DNA from: an uncultured Actinomyces sp.
GTDB taxonomy: Bacteria; Actinomycetota; Actinomycetes; Actinomycetales; Actinomycetaceae
Assembly: GCA_937926415.1 (NCBI GenBank)
Contig: CALBAF010000562.1
Span: 1-7,689 of the forward strand
Direction of reading: 5' to 3'
DNA length: 7,689 nt
The notes under the pieces are model-generated. The model saw only the letters and a program-made list of their open reading frames with translations. It was not told where the DNA came from and ran no database searches. A program made the position numbers and the translations under genes. Numbering within the stretch: the first letter of the stretch is position 1; each line of letters begins with the position of its first letter. This document shows positions 7,331 to 7,689 of this stretch, piece by piece.

Positions 7331-7689
7331 TCAGTCCTCCTCGAGCATGTCGAGGGTGAGCGCAGATTCCGTGTCCGGAATACCGCGTTCGTGCGCGACC
7401 TTATCGGCGAGAGCCAGAAGGCGACGGATACGCCCAGCGACAGCATCCTTGGTGAGAGGCGGATTCGTGTGCTTGCCGAGCTCTTCAAGGGACGCCTGCT
7501 TGTACTGCAGACGCAAAGTGCCGGCCTCGAGCAGGTGGGCGGGGACGTCGTCTCCGAGGATCTCGAAGGCGCGTTCGACGCGGGCACCCGCGGCGACGGC
7601 CGCGCGAGCGGAGCGGCGCAGGTTCGCATCGTCAAAGTTAGCCAGTCGGTTGGCACTGCCTCGGGCCCCGCGACGTTCGCGCCTCTCCT
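7331..7689 (-). CDS. whiA: Sporulation/cell-division regulator WhiA, C-terminal part (partial)
   Basis: WhiA is a DNA-binding protein of Gram-positive bacteria with an N-terminal LAGLIDADG homing-endonuclease-like domain and a C-terminal helix-turn-helix. In Streptomyces it works with WhiB in sporulation septation; in non-sporulating species it affects cell division and growth. The reading frame is open from the window edge to a TGA at 7333-7331, giving 118 residues. They include [33 protein letters not shown] and the near-invariant [20 protein letters not shown], which are diagnostic of the WhiA C-terminal DNA-binding region. The endonuclease-like domain lies outside the window. An internal TTG at 7516 is not the start, because homology continues upstream to the edge. 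whiA directly upstream of gap-pgk-tpiA is a common actinobacterial arrangement. A separate terminator is not clear. Confidence 0.95.
   Translation of the reverse strand, partial: ERRERRGARGSANRLANFDDANLRRSARAAVAAGARVERAFEILGDDVPAHLLEAGTLRLQYKQASLEELGKHTNPPLTKDAVAGRIRRLLALADKVAHERGIPDTESALTLDMLEED

Overview
The window is ordinary, well-conserved central-metabolism DNA from a high-GC Gram-positive bacterium (Actinomycetota). Three things point there: opcA directly after zwf, a whiA sporulation-type regulator, and frequent GTG starts with mostly G/C-ending codons. A member of the Actinomycetaceae (Actinomyces/Schaalia-like) is a reasonable guess from the feel of the proteins, but that level is inference. 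All genes are intact except the two cut by the window edges. I see no mobile element, CRISPR array, tRNA or rRNA, and no previously undescribed system.

Layout. Positions 1-138 hold the last 45 codons of transketolase (tkt, +), followed by a long perfect hairpin. Positions 306-3516 hold a tightly packed + strand operon, zwf-opcA-pgl, which carries the oxidative branch of the pentose phosphate pathway up to 6-phosphogluconate. zwf and opcA overlap by 4 nt, and opcA and pgl are essentially fused end to end. Positions 3517-3632 are a convergent intergenic region with two separate terminator hairpins, one for each strand. Positions 3633-7126 hold a - strand cluster that is transcribed in the order gap, pgk, tpiA, secG. 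It covers triose-phosphate interconversion and the two following steps of lower glycolysis, and ends with a small Sec translocon subunit. Upstream of gap lies a 204-nt intergenic region with a good promoter and a structured leader. Positions 7331-7689 hold the 3' end of whiA (-), which runs off the window.

How the genes work together. Zwf (with its partner OpcA) and Pgl turn glucose 6-phosphate into 6-phosphogluconate and NADPH. Transketolase recycles the resulting pentose phosphates into fructose 6-phosphate and glyceraldehyde 3-phosphate. Glyceraldehyde 3-phosphate then enters the TpiA/Gap/Pgk section coded on the opposite strand. The convergent pairing of these two clusters resembles the arrangement known from other actinobacteria such as Mycobacterium (gap-pgk-tpi-secG facing tkt-tal-zwf-opcA-pgl). 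The difference here is that tal (transaldolase) is not between tkt and zwf.

The points most worth a second look are regulatory: a gap leader with mutually exclusive hairpins, a perfect hairpin after tpiA that overlaps a candidate secG promoter, a 16-bp hairpin between gap and pgk, and the missing tal.
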